DNA of 37,756 nt from Sphaerotilus sulfidivorans (GCF_013426975.1 NZ_JACCPY010000036.1:1-37756); one strand, 5' to 3'; counted from the stretch's first letter, positions 24,357-35,900 are shown. Notes: a model not told the origin generated them from the sequence alone. Translations and numbers: made by a program.

Positions 24357-25697
24357 TCAGTCGCGCAGCGTCGCGGCCAGACGCTCGGCGCTGGAACGCG
24401 CGACCTCGGCGTCACGCGCCTCGACCATCACCCGCACCAGCGGCTCGGTGCCGGAGGCGCGGATCAGGATGCGGCCGCTGTCGCCCAGCTCGGCGGCGAT
24501 CACCGTCTGCATCTCGGCCAGCGCGCGGTTGGCCTTCCAGTCCTGGCCAGGCTGCAGGCGCACGTTGATCAGCGTCTGCGGGAACAGCTCGACGCCCTCG
24601 AGCATGTCGGCCAGCGACCTGCGGCTGCGCTGCAGCGCCTGCAGCACCTGCAGCGCGCTGACGATGCCGTCGCCGGTGGTGTGGCGGTCCAGCGCCAGCA
24701 GATGCCCCGAGCCCTCGCCGCCGAGCTGCCAGCCGCGGCGCGAAAGCTCCTCGAGAATGTAGCGGTCACCGACCTTGGCACGGATGAACTCGATGCCCTG
24801 GCCGCGGATCGCCAGCTCGACCGCCATGTTGGTCATCAGCGTGCCGACCACGCCGGGCACGCGCTCGCCCTGCGCCAGCCGGTCGGCCACCATCACATAC
24901 AGCAACTCGTCGCCGTTGTAGATGCGGCCGTCGCGATCGACCATCTGCAGCCGGTCGGCGTCGCCGTCGAGCGCGATGCCGTAGTCGGCGCCATGCGCGC
25001 GCACCGCCGCCAGCAGCGTGCGCGGATGGGTCGCGCCGACACCCTCGTTGATGTTGTAGCCGTCGGGCTCGCAGCCGATGCGCACCACCTCGGCGCCGAG
25101 TTCATGGAACACGTCCGGCGCGATCTGGTAGGCCGCGCCATGCGCGCCGTCGACGACGATCTTCAGGCCCTTGAGCGACAGCTCGTTCGAGAAGGTCGAC
25201 TTGCAGAACTCGATGTAGCGCCCGGAGGCATCCTGCAGCCGGCGCGCACGCCCCAGCGCCACCGAGTCGACCCAGACCGGCTCGCGCTCGAGCTCGGCCT
25301 CGACCTGGATCTCCCAGGCATCGGGCAGCTTCTCGCCCTTGGCGGAGAAGAACTTGATGCCGTTGTCGCCGAAGGGGTTGTGCGAGGCGCTGATCACCAC
25401 GCCCAGGTCCAGCCTCAGCGCGCGGGTCAGATAGGCCACGCCCGGCGTGGGCAGCGGCCCGGTCAGCATCACGTCGACGCCGGCCGAGTTCAGCCCGGCC
25501 TCCAGCGAGGACTCCAGCATGTAGCCGGACACGCGGGTGTCCTTGCCGATCAGCACCACCGGGCGCTCGCCGTCGGGGCGGCCGGCGCGCAGCACGCGCC
25601 CCACCGCATTGCCCAGACGCAGCGCGAAGTCCGGCGTGATCGGATAGGTGCCGACGGTGCCGCGAATGCCGTCGGTGCCGAAATACTGTCTGCTCAT
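24357..25697 (-). CDS. glmM: Phosphoglucosamine mutase
   Basis: A 446-residue cytoplasmic enzyme that turns glucosamine-6-phosphate into glucosamine-1-phosphate for peptidoglycan and lipopolysaccharide precursors. [11 protein letters not shown] is at the start, the catalytic phosphoserine is Ser105 in [14 protein letters not shown], the metal loop is ALDGDADR and the substrate loop is GEGSGH. The C-terminal phosphate-binding loop is [17 protein letters not shown] at 25697. It lies 167 bases behind folP in the order seen in many bacteria (folP then glmM). Confidence 0.98.
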   Translation of the reverse strand: MSRQYFGTDGIRGTVGTYPITPDFALRLGNAVGRVLRAGRPDGERPVVLIGKDTRVSGYMLESSLEAGLNSAGVDVMLTGPLPTPGVAYLTRALRLDLGVVISASHNPFGDNGIKFFSAKGEKLPDAWEIQVEAELEREPVWVDSVALGRARRLQDASGRYIEFCKSTFSNELSLKGLKIVVDGAHGAAYQIAPDVFHELGAEVVRIGCEPDGYNINEGVGATHPRTLLAAVRAHGADYGIALDGDADRLQMVDRDGRIYNGDELLYVMVADRLAQGERVPGVVGTLMTNMAVELAIRGQGIEFIRAKVGDRYILEELSRRGWQLGGEGSGHLLALDRHTTGDGIVSALQVLQALQRSRRSLADMLEGVELFPQTLINVRLQPGQDWKANRALAEMQTVIAAELGDSGRILIRASGTEPLVRVMVEARDAEVARSSAERLAATLRD

Positions 25698-25742
25698 CTC
25701 GTTTCAGTCCTGGGGTCGAGTGCCTCTCCTGCCGCGCGCAAG

Positions 25743-25765
25743 GAAATGTCCTCGAGAAACATTTC
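25743..25765. repeat. 7-bp inverted repeat in the folP-glmM gap
   Basis: GAAATGT (25743-25749) and ACATTTC (25759-25765) flank CCTCGAGAA, in an AT-richer patch about 45-70 bases before the glmM start. It could be an operator or an RNA stem. No function is known. The rest of the 167-base gap shows nothing recognisable apart from a TTAATTAA patch near 25827. Confidence 0.35.
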
Positions 25766-25864
25766 ATTACACAAGCGGGTCACCGATTGTCGCCGCAGGC
25801 GGATGAAGCCCGCGCGACTCTTTCCTTAATTAACAGCCTTTGCATGCGGTGGGCATGGGATGGA

Positions 25865-26737
25865 TCAGGTTTCGGCACGCGGAAGCAGATCTGCAGCCTG
25901 CCAGACCTTCAGCGCATCGGCCGTCTCGGCCACATCGTGCACACGCACGATGCGCGCGCCGCAGTGGGCGGCCGCCAGTGCCGCCGCCACGCTGGCCGCC
26001 AGGCGCTCGCCCACCGGTCGTCCGCCGGTGACCGCACCGAGCGAGGACTTGCGCGACCAGCCCGCCAGCACCGGCAGGCCCAGCGCCAGCAGCGCCTGCT
26101 GGCCGCGGATCAGCGCGAAGTTGTCCTCGACCCGCTTGCCGAAGCCGATGCCCGGATCGAGCACGATGCGCTCGCGCGCCACGCCGCGTGCCTCCAGCTC
26201 GGCCACCCGACCGGCCAGATGCGCGACCACCTCGGCGACGACATCGTCATGGTGCGGAGCCAGCTGCATCGTGCGCGGCTCGCCCGTCATGTGCATCAGG
26301 CACAGGCCGCAGGACGGATGGGCCGCAACCGCATCGACCGCACCAGGAGCGCGCAGCGCGGCGACATCGTTGACGATGTCCACGCCCAGATCGAGCGCAC
26401 GGCGCATCACCTCCGGCTTGCAGGTGTCGACCGACACCGCCACGCCCAGGCCGAGTGCATGGCGCAGCACCGGCTCGATGCGCCGCCATTCCTCGTCGAC
26501 CGGCACCGGCTCAGCCCCGGGCCGGGTCGACTCGCCGCCGATGTCGAGAATGTCCGCGCCCTGCCCGATCAGCGTCTCGCAATGCCGCAGCGAAGCCGCC
26601 GGATCGCGCCCGCCATCGGAGAAGGAATCCGGCGTGGCATTGACGATGCCCATGATGCGCACCCGATCGAGGGCAAGCACATGGCGGGTGGTGCGCCAGA
26701 CCGGCGCGCCCTCAGGTCGGAACAGCGGCATGGACAT
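25865..26737 (-). CDS. folP: Dihydropteroate synthase
   Basis: A 290-residue TIM-barrel enzyme that joins p-aminobenzoate to dihydropterin pyrophosphate in folate synthesis; it is the sulfonamide target. Signatures: RIMGIVNATPDSFSDGG (about 27-43), DILDIGGESTRPGA, the NDVAAL strand, LMHMTGEP, LDPGIGFGKR, and SRKSSLGAVTG near the substrate pocket. Two ATGs, 26737 and 26731, are possible starts; neither has a clear ribosome site, and a repeated CTGTTCCGACC element surrounds them. Confidence 0.97.
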   Translation of the reverse strand: MSMPLFRPEGAPVWRTTRHVLALDRVRIMGIVNATPDSFSDGGRDPAASLRHCETLIGQGADILDIGGESTRPGAEPVPVDEEWRRIEPVLRHALGLGVAVSVDTCKPEVMRRALDLGVDIVNDVAALRAPGAVDAVAAHPSCGLCLMHMTGEPRTMQLAPHHDDVVAEVVAHLAGRVAELEARGVARERIVLDPGIGFGKRVEDNFALIRGQQALLALGLPVLAGWSRKSSLGAVTGGRPVGERLAASVAAALAAAHCGARIVRVHDVAETADALKVWQAADLLPRAET

Positions 26738-26768
26738 GGTCGGAACAGATCAGATCAGGTCGGAACAG
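26715..26768. repeat. Three direct copies of an 11-mer around the folP start
   Basis: GGTCGGAACAG occurs at 26715-26725 (inside folP codons 5-8), 26738-26748 and 26758-26768, spaced 23 and 20 bases. Between the last two is AGATCAGATCA; the 14-mer CAGATCAGATCAGG here (26746-26759) is repeated at 22525-22538 after pstS. Possible operator array or recent local duplication. Confidence 0.7.
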
Positions 26769-26781
26769 GTCGGCGGAAACG

Positions 26782-26807
26782 AAAAAAGGCCGGCGGATGC
26801 CGGCCTC
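26782..26807 (-). terminator. Rho-independent terminator after rplI
   Basis: On the minus strand GGCCGGC and GCCGGCC (plus coordinates 26799-26805 and 26788-26794, loop of four) form a 7-bp stem followed by six Ts (As at 26782-26787). It ends the rpsF-priB-rpsR-rplI operon. Confidence 0.92.
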
Positions 26808-26842
26808 TTGCAGATGACTCCGGCGCACCGGAATCAGGCTGG

Positions 26843-27295
26843 TCAGTCGGTCTCGCCGACGACGGCCACGGTCACGTCGACCACGACATCGTGGTGCAGC
26901 GCGATCGCGACGGTCTGCTCGCCGACGACCTTCAGCGGGCCGTTGGGCAGACGCACCTGCGCCTTGACGATCTCGACGCCTTGCGACTTCAGCGCTTCGG
27001 CGATGTCGGCGTTGGTCACCGAACCGAACAGACGGCCGTCGACGCCGGCCTTCTGGCTGATGGTGACGGTCTTGCCAGCCAGCTTCTCGCCTTGGGCCTG
27101 AGCGGCGGCCAGCTTGTCAGCCTGGGCCTTTTCCAGTTCGGCGCGGCGGACTTCGAATTCCTTGATGGCCTTCTCGGTGGCACGGCGTGCGGCACCGGTC
27201 GGGATCAGGAAGTTGCGGGCATAGCCGTCCTTGACCTTGACGACATCACCCAGCACGCCCAGATTGGCGACCTTTTCGAGCAGGATCACTTGCAT
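26843..27295 (-). CDS. rplI: 50S ribosomal protein bL9
   Basis: A 150-residue protein of standard length. The N-terminal RNA-binding domain is [33 protein letters not shown] long charged helix follows ([20 protein letters not shown]), then a C-terminal domain with [13 protein letters not shown]. It binds 23S rRNA near the L1 stalk. ATG at 27295 with a strong GAGGAG site, 13 bases after rpsR. Confidence 0.98.
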   Translation of the reverse strand: MQVILLEKVANLGVLGDVVKVKDGYARNFLIPTGAARRATEKAIKEFEVRRAELEKAQADKLAAAQAQGEKLAGKTVTISQKAGVDGRLFGSVTNADIAEALKSQGVEIVKAQVRLPNGPLKVVGEQTVAIALHHDVVVDVTVAVVGETD

Positions 27296-27308
27296 CGCGT
27301 TTCTCCTC

Positions 27309-27593
27309 TCAGACCTTGTGCTGGTCGCTGTACGGCAGCAGCGCCAGGAAACGGGCGCGCTTGATCGAGGTGGTCAGCTGACGCTGGTAGATCGCGCGGG
27401 TGCCGGTCAGGCGGGCCGGCGTGATCTTGCCGTTCTCGCCGACGAAGTCGCGCAGGATGTCGAGATCCTTGTAGTCGATCGACTCGACACCGGCGACGGT
27501 GAAACGGCAGAAACGCTTGCGCTTGAACAGCAGCGACTGCTGGTTGCGCTTGACCTTGCGGCCCTTGGAAAACTTGCTGCGCGGCGGGGGCAT
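27309..27593 (-). CDS. rpsR: 30S ribosomal protein bS18
   Basis: A 94-residue basic protein with the core segments [34 protein letters not shown] and [20 protein letters not shown]. It forms a heterodimer with bS6 on the small subunit platform. ATG at 27593 has AGGAGG upstream; the open frame extends into priB but is not coding there. Confidence 0.98.
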   Translation of the reverse strand: MPPPRSKFSKGRKVKRNQQSLLFKRKRFCRFTVAGVESIDYKDLDILRDFVGENGKITPARLTGTRAIYQRQLTTSIKRARFLALLPYSDQHKV

Positions 27594-27606
27594 GAGGACC
27601 TCCTGA

Positions 27607-27912
27607 TTACGGTGCGGATGTGTGAGGAACGGATTGGAACGAACTGATATGGAACATGACGCCACGACCACTGCGCTGCTTGCCGAGAAAGCCCTGGAAC
27701 AGAGCCTCCTGGCCGACCTGCAGCTGCTGCAGGCGCCCGGCCGTCTCGCCGATGGCGGTCGCATGGATCTCCAGAGCGACCTGCCGCGGCATTCCGGCAT
27801 GCTCGACCTGCGAGGCATGCGCCAGGCGGACATCGAGCGCCGGCAGACCGGCCGGGGTGTGGCGCAGCGCGGCGCGCTCGACGACGGTGGCCTGCAGAAC
27901 AAGCTGGTTCAT
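27607..27912 (-). CDS. priB: Primosomal replication protein N (PriB)
   Basis: A 101-residue single OB-fold protein. [39 protein letters not shown] and [14 protein letters not shown] follow the PriB pattern, related to single-stranded DNA-binding protein. PriB helps PriA restart stalled replication forks. Its position between rpsF and rpsR is the standard one in Proteobacteria. Confidence 0.95.
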   Translation of the reverse strand: MNQLVLQATVVERAALRHTPAGLPALDVRLAHASQVEHAGMPRQVALEIHATAIGETAGRLQQLQVGQEALFQGFLGKQRSGRGVMFHISSFQSVPHTSAP

Positions 27913-27955
27913 CGCGGTCGGTCGCGGGGTCGCGTGCGGCGTCAGGAACCGGATA

Positions 27956-28318
27956 TCAGGCGCTCGCCTCCTGCTGGGACTTGCGCGCTTCTTCCTTCTC
28001 GACGCGCTTCATCATCGACGACGGGCCGGTCTCGGCCTTGTCGCGACGCACCGTCAGGTGACGCAGCACGGCATCGTTGAAGCGGAAGCCGGTCTCGATC
28101 TCAGCCAGGGTTTCCTTGCTGCACTCGATGTTCAGGCACAGATAGTGCGCCTTGGCCAGCTTGTTGATCAGGTAGGCGAGCTGGAAGCGACCCCAGTCCT
28201 CGACACGGTGGACCTGGCCGCCCGAAGCGGTCACCAGGGCCTTGTAGCGTTCCAGCATGGCCGGAACCTGCTCGCTCTGGTCCGGGTGGACCAGCAGGAC
28301 GATTTCGTAGTGACGCAT
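27956..28318 (-). CDS. rpsF: 30S ribosomal protein bS6
   Basis: A 120-residue protein of family length. [19 protein letters not shown] begins the ferredoxin-like fold, with [18 protein letters not shown] and [10 protein letters not shown]-like sequence ([12 protein letters not shown]) in the middle and a charged tail rich in lysine and glutamate. ATG at 28318 is preceded by AAGGAG. First gene of the rpsF-priB-rpsR-rplI operon. Confidence 0.98.
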   Translation of the reverse strand: MRHYEIVLLVHPDQSEQVPAMLERYKALVTASGGQVHRVEDWGRFQLAYLINKLAKAHYLCLNIECSKETLAEIETGFRFNDAVLRHLTVRRDKAETGPSSMMKRVEKEEARKSQQEASA

Positions 28319-28398
28319 TGCAACTCCTTGGGGATTCCTGTTGCGGAAGCCGCCCCGCAGCGTCTGTCACGGGTGCAGCAAGGGAAGAAAAGCCTGCA

Positions 28399-28404
28399 AG
28401 TATA
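28399..28404 (-). promoter_or_regulatory. Likely -10 box for the rpsF operon
   Basis: Reads TATACT on the minus strand (five of six consensus positions), 80 bases before rpsF and just past the end of the upstream symporter gene. The -35 is not clear (TTTCCG at an 18-base spacing is poor). Confidence 0.5.
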
Positions 28405-28411
28405 GCGCGAA

Positions 28412-30523
28412 TCAGCCCTTGCCGGAAAGAGGATCGCGCAGACGCGCCACCACCGCCAGCTGCTCCGGCCCGGGCCGGGCGGTCAGCAGGCTGACCAGCA
28501 CCAGCACCAGCGCGCCCGCGGGCACGCCGAAGACGCCCGCAGCCACCGGATCGATGCCCCACCAGCGACAGTCGGCCAGCGGCCAGGTGATGCCGAACAT
28601 GCGGCGCAGCACCTCATGGTTGGTCACCATGTAGAGGACGCACACCAGCAGCCCGGTCAGCATGCCCAGCACCGCGCCGGTGCGGTTGGCGCGCTGCCAG
28701 AAGATGCCCAGCACCAGCGCCGGGAAGAAGGCCGCCGCCGCCAGCGAGAAGGCCGCCGAGACGAACTGCAGGATGTCGGCGAAGCGCATCGAGGCCAGGA
28801 AGGCCGCCATCAGCGCCACCACCAGCACCAGGAACTTCGACAGCATCACCCGGCGCATCGCCGGTGCGCGCGGGTTGACGAAGCGGAAGTAGAAGTCATG
28901 CGACAGCGCATTGGAGATGGTCAGCAGCAGGCCGTCGGCGGTCGACAGCGCCGCGGCCAGACCGCCGGCGGCCACCAGATAGGTCACCACCAGCGGCAGC
29001 CCGCCGATCTCGGGCGCCGCCAGCACGATCACGTCGCCGCCCAGGTGCAGCTCGGCGAGCTGCAGCAGGCCGTCGCCGTTGATGTCCTCGACCGAGACCA
29101 GCGAGGGGTCGAGCTTGGCCCAGCGCCGGATCCAGCCCGGCAGCTGGTCGAAAGGCAGGCCGACCAGATTGGTGAAGACCTCGTACTTGACCATCACCGC
29201 CAGGGCCGGCGCGGCCAGGTACAGCAGCGCGATGAAGAACAGCGACCAGCCGACCGAGCGGCGCGCCTCGCTGACCGAGGGCGTGGTGTAGTAGCGCGTG
29301 AGCACATGCGGCATCGCCGCGGTGCCCAGCATCAGGCACAGCACCAGGGCCAGGAAGTTGCGCCGGCCCTCCTCGTAGTCGCGCCGCTGCTGGGCATCGC
29401 CTCGCGGGTCGCCGGCCACCAGCGGCTGGGCCTGGGGCGGCAGCCCGCCCAGCGGCCGGGCGCGCTGCAGCGCCTCCTCGTACTCGCGCTGATAGACCTG
29501 GCGAGCCTCCTCCTCGGTCTGCGGCCGGGTCAGCAGGCGACGCTCGACCTGCTGGATGCGAGAGGGCGCGGCGTCGGCCGCCTGCAGCGCCCGGGCCTGC
29601 GCCGTCAGCGTCTCGACATCGTCGGCCATGGCCTGGCGCACATCGTCGAGCTTGTGGCGGGCATCGGCCGCACGCACCTCGAGCTGGCGGATCACCGCCA
29701 GCTCGGCCGGATCGTCCTTGAGCATCTGCTCGCGCAGCGAGACATGCTCGAGCTGCTGGCCATAGGAGAACAGCGGGAAGGGACTGCCGGTCTGGTTCAG
29801 CGACAGCCAGACCACCGGCGTCAGGTAGGCAATGATCAGCACGATGTACTGCGCCACCTGGGTCCAGGTGACCGCACGCATGCCGCCCAGGAAGGAGCAC
29901 ACCAGCACCCCGCCCAGCCCGACGAAGATGCCGATCTCGAAGCTGAAGCCGGTCAGGTGCGAGGTGATCAGCCCGACGCCGTAGATCTGCACCACCACAT
30001 AGACGAAGGACACCAGCGTCACCGCGATCACCCCGACCAGCCGAGGCCAGGTGCCGCCATAGCGCGCCCCCAGGAACTCGGGAATGGTGAAGCAGCCGAG
30101 CCGACGCAGATAGGGCGCCAGCAGCAGCGCGACCAGACAGTAGCCCCCGGTCCAGCCCAGGATGTAGGCCAGACCGGCAAAGCCCTGCAGATAGAGCACG
30201 CCGGCGGTGCCGATGAAGGAGGCCGCCGACATCCAGTCGGCCGCGGTGGCCATGCCGTTGTAGACCGCCGGCACCCGACGGCCGGCGACGTAGTACTCGG
30301 CCTCGTCGGTGGTGCGCGACATCAGGCCGATGGCCGCATAGACCGCGACGGTGGCGATCAGGAAGGTGCCGCCGATCCAGCTGCGCGGCCAGCCCGCATG
30401 CTCGAGCGCCGCCAGCAGGCCGACGAACACCAGCACGCACAGGGTGTAGAAGGCATAGCGCCGGTTGAGCGTGCGGGTGAAGACCCGCGTTTCCTCGGAG
30501 GTCGACAGATCCAGCCCCGTCAT
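28412..30523 (-). CDS. Sodium/solute symporter (VC_2705-type subfamily of the SSS family)
   Basis: A 703-residue inner-membrane transporter. Core helices show the family segments AEYYVAGRRVPAVYNGMATAADWMSAASFIG, IPEFLGARYG, and GGLAAALSTADGLLLTISNALSHDFYF carrying the sodium-site region. Residues ~262-388 form a large hydrophilic, probably coiled-coil insertion (REQMLKDDPAEL, LEVRAADARHKLDDVRQAM), seen in this subfamily rather than in simple acetate permeases. Residues 480-491 are a canonical EF-hand loop (DINGDGLLQLAE). The substrate is uncertain; monocarboxylates are common for relatives. It overlaps the small DUF4212 gene by ATGA, so the two proteins probably work together. Confidence 0.9.
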   Translation of the reverse strand: MTGLDLSTSEETRVFTRTLNRRYAFYTLCVLVFVGLLAALEHAGWPRSWIGGTFLIATVAVYAAIGLMSRTTDEAEYYVAGRRVPAVYNGMATAADWMSAASFIGTAGVLYLQGFAGLAYILGWTGGYCLVALLLAPYLRRLGCFTIPEFLGARYGGTWPRLVGVIAVTLVSFVYVVVQIYGVGLITSHLTGFSFEIGIFVGLGGVLVCSFLGGMRAVTWTQVAQYIVLIIAYLTPVVWLSLNQTGSPFPLFSYGQQLEHVSLREQMLKDDPAELAVIRQLEVRAADARHKLDDVRQAMADDVETLTAQARALQAADAAPSRIQQVERRLLTRPQTEEEARQVYQREYEEALQRARPLGGLPPQAQPLVAGDPRGDAQQRRDYEEGRRNFLALVLCLMLGTAAMPHVLTRYYTTPSVSEARRSVGWSLFFIALLYLAAPALAVMVKYEVFTNLVGLPFDQLPGWIRRWAKLDPSLVSVEDINGDGLLQLAELHLGGDVIVLAAPEIGGLPLVVTYLVAAGGLAAALSTADGLLLTISNALSHDFYFRFVNPRAPAMRRVMLSKFLVLVVALMAAFLASMRFADILQFVSAAFSLAAAAFFPALVLGIFWQRANRTGAVLGMLTGLLVCVLYMVTNHEVLRRMFGITWPLADCRWWGIDPVAAGVFGVPAGALVLVLVSLLTARPGPEQLAVVARLRDPLSGKG

Positions 30524-30810
30524 GACACGCGGGCGCCGGACTCGGCCTCCGCGCAGCGCCGCTCGAGGCGGTCCATCACCCAGCCATGGCCGACGATGAT
30601 CAGCAGATAGACGGCGATCGCACCCTGGGTCGCCCACCAGTAGCCCGCCGGCATGCGGCCGACCCGCCAGACGTCAAGCGCCGAGGACCACCACGACACC
30701 CCCAGGGTGACACCGAACCACAGCACCAGCCCCAGCACGGTCCAGAGACGCACCCGTCGCCAGTACACCCTTGCCCTCATGGCCGATTCGCCCACCTTCT
30801 CGCCTTGCAT
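30520..30810 (-). CDS. DUF4212 small membrane protein, symporter partner subunit
   Basis: A 96-residue protein with two membrane helices (LWTVLGLVLWFGVTLGVSW and GYWWATQGAIAVYLLIIVGH) and a conserved YWRRVRLWTV lead-in. DUF4212 proteins nearly always sit in front of VC_2705-type symporters, as here with a four-base overlap. Its role is unknown, presumably a subunit of the transporter. ATG at 30810 follows GAGGTGAC; an internal ATG at 30780 is a less likely start. Confidence 0.9.
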   Translation of the reverse strand: MQGEKVGESAMRARVYWRRVRLWTVLGLVLWFGVTLGVSWWSSALDVWRVGRMPAGYWWATQGAIAVYLLIIVGHGWVMDRLERRCAEAESGARVS

Positions 30811-30904
30811 GCTTGTCACCTCGGCGTGAATTGTGCGCGCATGCATCCCCCGGTACCACGGGACTGACACCAAGAGGCCGACACGGCCCGCCCGGAAAGA
30901 CAGG

Positions 30905-30933
30905 AAAAAGGGCCCGCCCTGCCGGACGAGCCC
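30905..30933 (-). terminator. Rho-independent terminator after ppsA
   Basis: On the minus strand GGGCTCG pairs with CGGGCCC (one G-U pair; plus coordinates 30927-30933 and 30910-30916) around a 10-base loop and is followed by TTTTT. It separates ppsA from the DUF4212-symporter pair. Confidence 0.85.
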
Positions 30934-30980
30934 TCGATGAGGTCGGTTCAGTGCCGGATCAGCACCCGATCAACGCTGGA

Positions 30981-33380
<2,400 letters not shown>

Positions 33381-33583
33381 GACAAAGCTCCATGATGTAG
33401 AAAAACCGGAGCTTCCGGGCCGGACCGGTCCCCGCGGCGCAGAAGGCAGCCAGGGCAGACGGGAACGGTGGCGGCGCGGCCAGTCACCCGACGCGCTTGT
33501 CGTCGTTCTGGGTGGGCGTGGGCGGGGCGGCGCGGCATCGGCAGTGGAAGCGAATTGCCGGCCATTCTAGGGTCATCCCGGCC

Positions 33584-33606
33584 TATCATGTACCCGACAT
33601 GTACCC
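33584..33606. promoter_or_regulatory. Repeat element in the ppsA-ppsR divergent gap
   Basis: CATGTACCC occurs twice with an 11-base period (33587-33595 and 33598-33606); the overlap also creates the inverted repeat CATGT-ACCCG-ACATG. TATCAT at 33584-33589 resembles a plus-strand -10 for ppsR, and TAGAAT on the minus strand near 33565-33570 resembles a -10 for ppsA. This may be an operator for the pair. The remaining part of the 33381-33630 gap is GC-rich with nothing recognised. Confidence 0.4.
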
Positions 33607-33630
33607 TTAAGCATCAATACGCATCTGCTC

Positions 33631-34452
33631 ATGCCCAACCGCACAGTCTTCTTCGTTTCCGACGGCACCGGCATCACCGCCGAGACCTTCGGCAAGTCGA
33701 TCCTCGCCCAGTTCGCGACCAAGCCGCGCCATGTCCGGCGCCCCTTCATCGACACCGAGGACAAGGCCGAGCAGGTGGTGCGGGAGATCAACATGACGGC
33801 TGCGCAGGAAGGCGTGCGCCCGATCGTGTTCATCACGCTGGCCAACGAACTGGTGCGCGAGCGGCTGACCGCGGATGCCAACGCGCTGGTGCTCGACATG
33901 TTCCGCACCTTCGTCGAGCCGATCGAGGCCGAGCTGGGCATGAAGAGCAACCACCGCGTCGGGCGCTTCTCCGATGTCGCCAAGAGTCAGGAGTACCACG
34001 ACCGCATCGAGGCGATCAACTTCTCGCTGGCGCATGACGACGGCCAGTCGGCGCGCAACCTGGCCGAGTCCGACGTGATCCTGGTGGGGGTGAGCCGCTG
34101 CGGCAAGACGCCGACCTCGCTCTATCTGGCGATGCAGCACGGCATCAAGGCCGCCAACTGCCCGCTGATTCCCGAGGACTTCGAGCGCGGCAAGCTGCCC
34201 ACGATGCTGCTGCCGCACCGCCACAAGTGCTTCGGCCTGACGATCGACGCCGACCGGCTCAGCCAGATCCGCAACGAGCGCCGCCCGGGCAGCAAGTACG
34301 CCGCGCTGGAGAACTGCCGCTACGAGATCAACGAGGCCGAGGCGATGATGAAGCGCGAGGGCATTGCCTGGCTGTCGTCGACCCACAAGTCGATCGAGGA
34401 GATCGCCACCACCATCCTGCGCGATCTGCGCCCGGACCGGCTGATCTACTGA
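33631..34452 (+). CDS. ppsR: PEP synthase regulatory protein (bifunctional kinase/pyrophosphorylase)
   Basis: A 273-residue protein of the former DUF299 family. VFFVSDGTGITAETFGKSIL begins it, the P-loop GVSRCGKT is at residues 153-160 with TSLYLA behind it, and ENCRYEINEAEAMMKREGI and STHKSIEEIATTI close it. Family members use ADP to phosphorylate, and phosphate to dephosphorylate, a threonine next to the catalytic histidine of PEP synthase (here the TCH of GGRTCHAA in PpsA). ATG at 33631. It ends 3 bases from the convergent methyltransferase gene. Confidence 0.97.
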   Translation: MPNRTVFFVSDGTGITAETFGKSILAQFATKPRHVRRPFIDTEDKAEQVVREINMTAAQEGVRPIVFITLANELVRERLTADANALVLDMFRTFVEPIEAELGMKSNHRVGRFSDVAKSQEYHDRIEAINFSLAHDDGQSARNLAESDVILVGVSRCGKTPTSLYLAMQHGIKAANCPLIPEDFERGKLPTMLLPHRHKCFGLTIDADRLSQIRNERRPGSKYAALENCRYEINEAEAMMKREGIAWLSSTHKSIEEIATTILRDLRPDRLIY

Positions 34453-34455
34453 AGC

Positions 34456-35235
34456 TCAGCGGCGCGACTGGCGGGCCGACTCGTACAGGCAGATCGCGGT
34501 GGCTGCGGCCACGTTGAGCGACTCCTCGCCGCCGGGCTGCGGAATCGTCACCGTCAGCGCGCAGCGCGCCATCAGCTCCGGGCCCACGCCCTGCCCTTCG
34601 TGGCCGAAGACCCAGGCACAGGGGGCGGGCAATGCCAGCTGGTCGATCGCGGCCGCGGCATGCGAGCTGGTGGCCACCAGAGGCACCGCCAGCGCGTCCA
34701 GATCGTCAGGCGCCAGCGCCTCGACCAGATGCAGCGCGAAGTGCGCGCCCATGCCGGCGCGCAGCACCTTCGGCGACCACAGCGCCGCGCTGCCCTTCAT
34801 CGCCAGCACCTGGCGCACGCCCAGCGCCGCGGCGCTGCGCAGGATGGTGCCGACATTGCCGGGATCCTGCAGCCGGTCGAGCACCACGGTGGCCACGCCG
34901 GGCAGCGGCTGTTGGCCGCTTGAGGGCAGGTCGATCAGGAAGCCGATCGGCGCGGGCGACTCCAGCGAGCTGATCTCGGGCAGCAGCGCGTCGTCGATCA
35001 CGACGATCTCGGCGGCCTGCAGCGCCAGCTCGCGCGGCCCCGGCTGCAGCCAGGCCGAGGCGCCGACCACCGCCAGCGCCGCCCGCCCGCCCCGCGCCAG
35101 GAAGGCACGCGCCAGATGATCGCCCTCGAGCCAGACCTGGCCGAGGCGCCGGGAGGCGGCCGGCTCGGTGGCCAGCCGGTGCAGCGTCTTGACCAGCGCA
35201 TGCGCGCGCGAGCTGATGTGGCGGGGTTCTCTCAT
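34456..35235 (-). CDS. TrmH/SpoU-family RNA 2'-O-methyltransferase
   Basis: A 259-residue SPOUT enzyme. The substrate-binding N-terminal part ([32 protein letters not shown]) precedes the three SpoU motifs: [17 protein letters not shown] (motif 1), [10 protein letters not shown] (motif 2) and [22 protein letters not shown] (motif 3, trefoil knot). It methylates a ribose in rRNA or tRNA with S-adenosylmethionine; the exact site is unknown. Start overlaps the rnhB stop by four bases (ATGA). Confidence 0.93.
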   Translation of the reverse strand: MREPRHISSRAHALVKTLHRLATEPAASRRLGQVWLEGDHLARAFLARGGRAALAVVGASAWLQPGPRELALQAAEIVVIDDALLPEISSLESPAPIGFLIDLPSSGQQPLPGVATVVLDRLQDPGNVGTILRSAAALGVRQVLAMKGSAALWSPKVLRAGMGAHFALHLVEALAPDDLDALAVPLVATSSHAAAAIDQLALPAPCAWVFGHEGQGVGPELMARCALTVTIPQPGGEESLNVAAATAICLYESARQSRR

Positions 35236-35900
35236 CGGGGGCTTCGGCAGGCGTGTTCGAGCTCGGCGCGGCGCACCGGGGCATAGGAGCGGCGATGCTG
35301 CTCGCAGGGCCCGAGGCGCCTGAGCGCGTCGAGATGGGCTGCGGTCGGATAGCCCTTGTGGACATCGAAGCCGTAGCCCGGGTGGAGGGTGTGCAGCTCG
35401 GCGCAGAGCCGGTCGCGGTGGACCTTGGCCAGGATGGAGGCCGCCGAGATCGCGGCGACCTTGGCATCGCCCTTGACGATGGCCTCGGCCGGGATGCGCA
35501 GCGTCGGAATGCGGTTGCCGTCGACCAGCACCCTGGCCGGTCGCAGGCGCAGGCCCTCGACCGCGCGGCGCATCGCCAGCATCGTCGCGTGCAGGATGTT
35601 GAGCCGGTCGATCTCCTCGACGCTGGCCTCGGCGATGCAGCAGGCCAGCGCCTTGGCGCGGATCTCGTCGAAGAGCCGCTCGCGCCGGCGTGCGGTCAGC
35701 GCCTTGGAGTCGCCCAGGCCGTCGATCGGCTGCAGCTCGTCCAGGATGACCGCCGCGGCCACCACCGGCCCGGCCAGCGGGCCGCGCCCGGCCTCGTCCA
35801 CGCCGGCCATCAGGCCGGGACGATCGAAGACGAAGGCGAACTGCGCAGGCTCGGGCACAGTCGCCACGCCATCAGCGGCCGAGGACCTGCGCGACCGCAT
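35232..35900 (-). CDS. rnhB: Ribonuclease HII
   Basis: Up to 222 residues. The catalytic pair is in [20 protein letters not shown] (Asp35/Glu36), followed by [22 protein letters not shown] with the third acidic residue, [21 protein letters not shown], and [15 protein letters not shown]. It removes ribonucleotides and RNA-DNA hybrids. The ATG at 35900 overlaps lpxB by 29 bases; a GTG at 35867, 4 bases past the lpxB stop, is a plausible alternative that trims 11 residues. Neither has a clear ribosome site. Confidence 0.95.
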   Translation of the reverse strand: MRSRRSSAADGVATVPEPAQFAFVFDRPGLMAGVDEAGRGPLAGPVVAAAVILDELQPIDGLGDSKALTARRRERLFDEIRAKALACCIAEASVEEIDRLNILHATMLAMRRAVEGLRLRPARVLVDGNRIPTLRIPAEAIVKGDAKVAAISAASILAKVHRDRLCAELHTLHPGYGFDVHKGYPTAAHLDALRRLGPCEQHRRSYAPVRRAELEHACRSPR

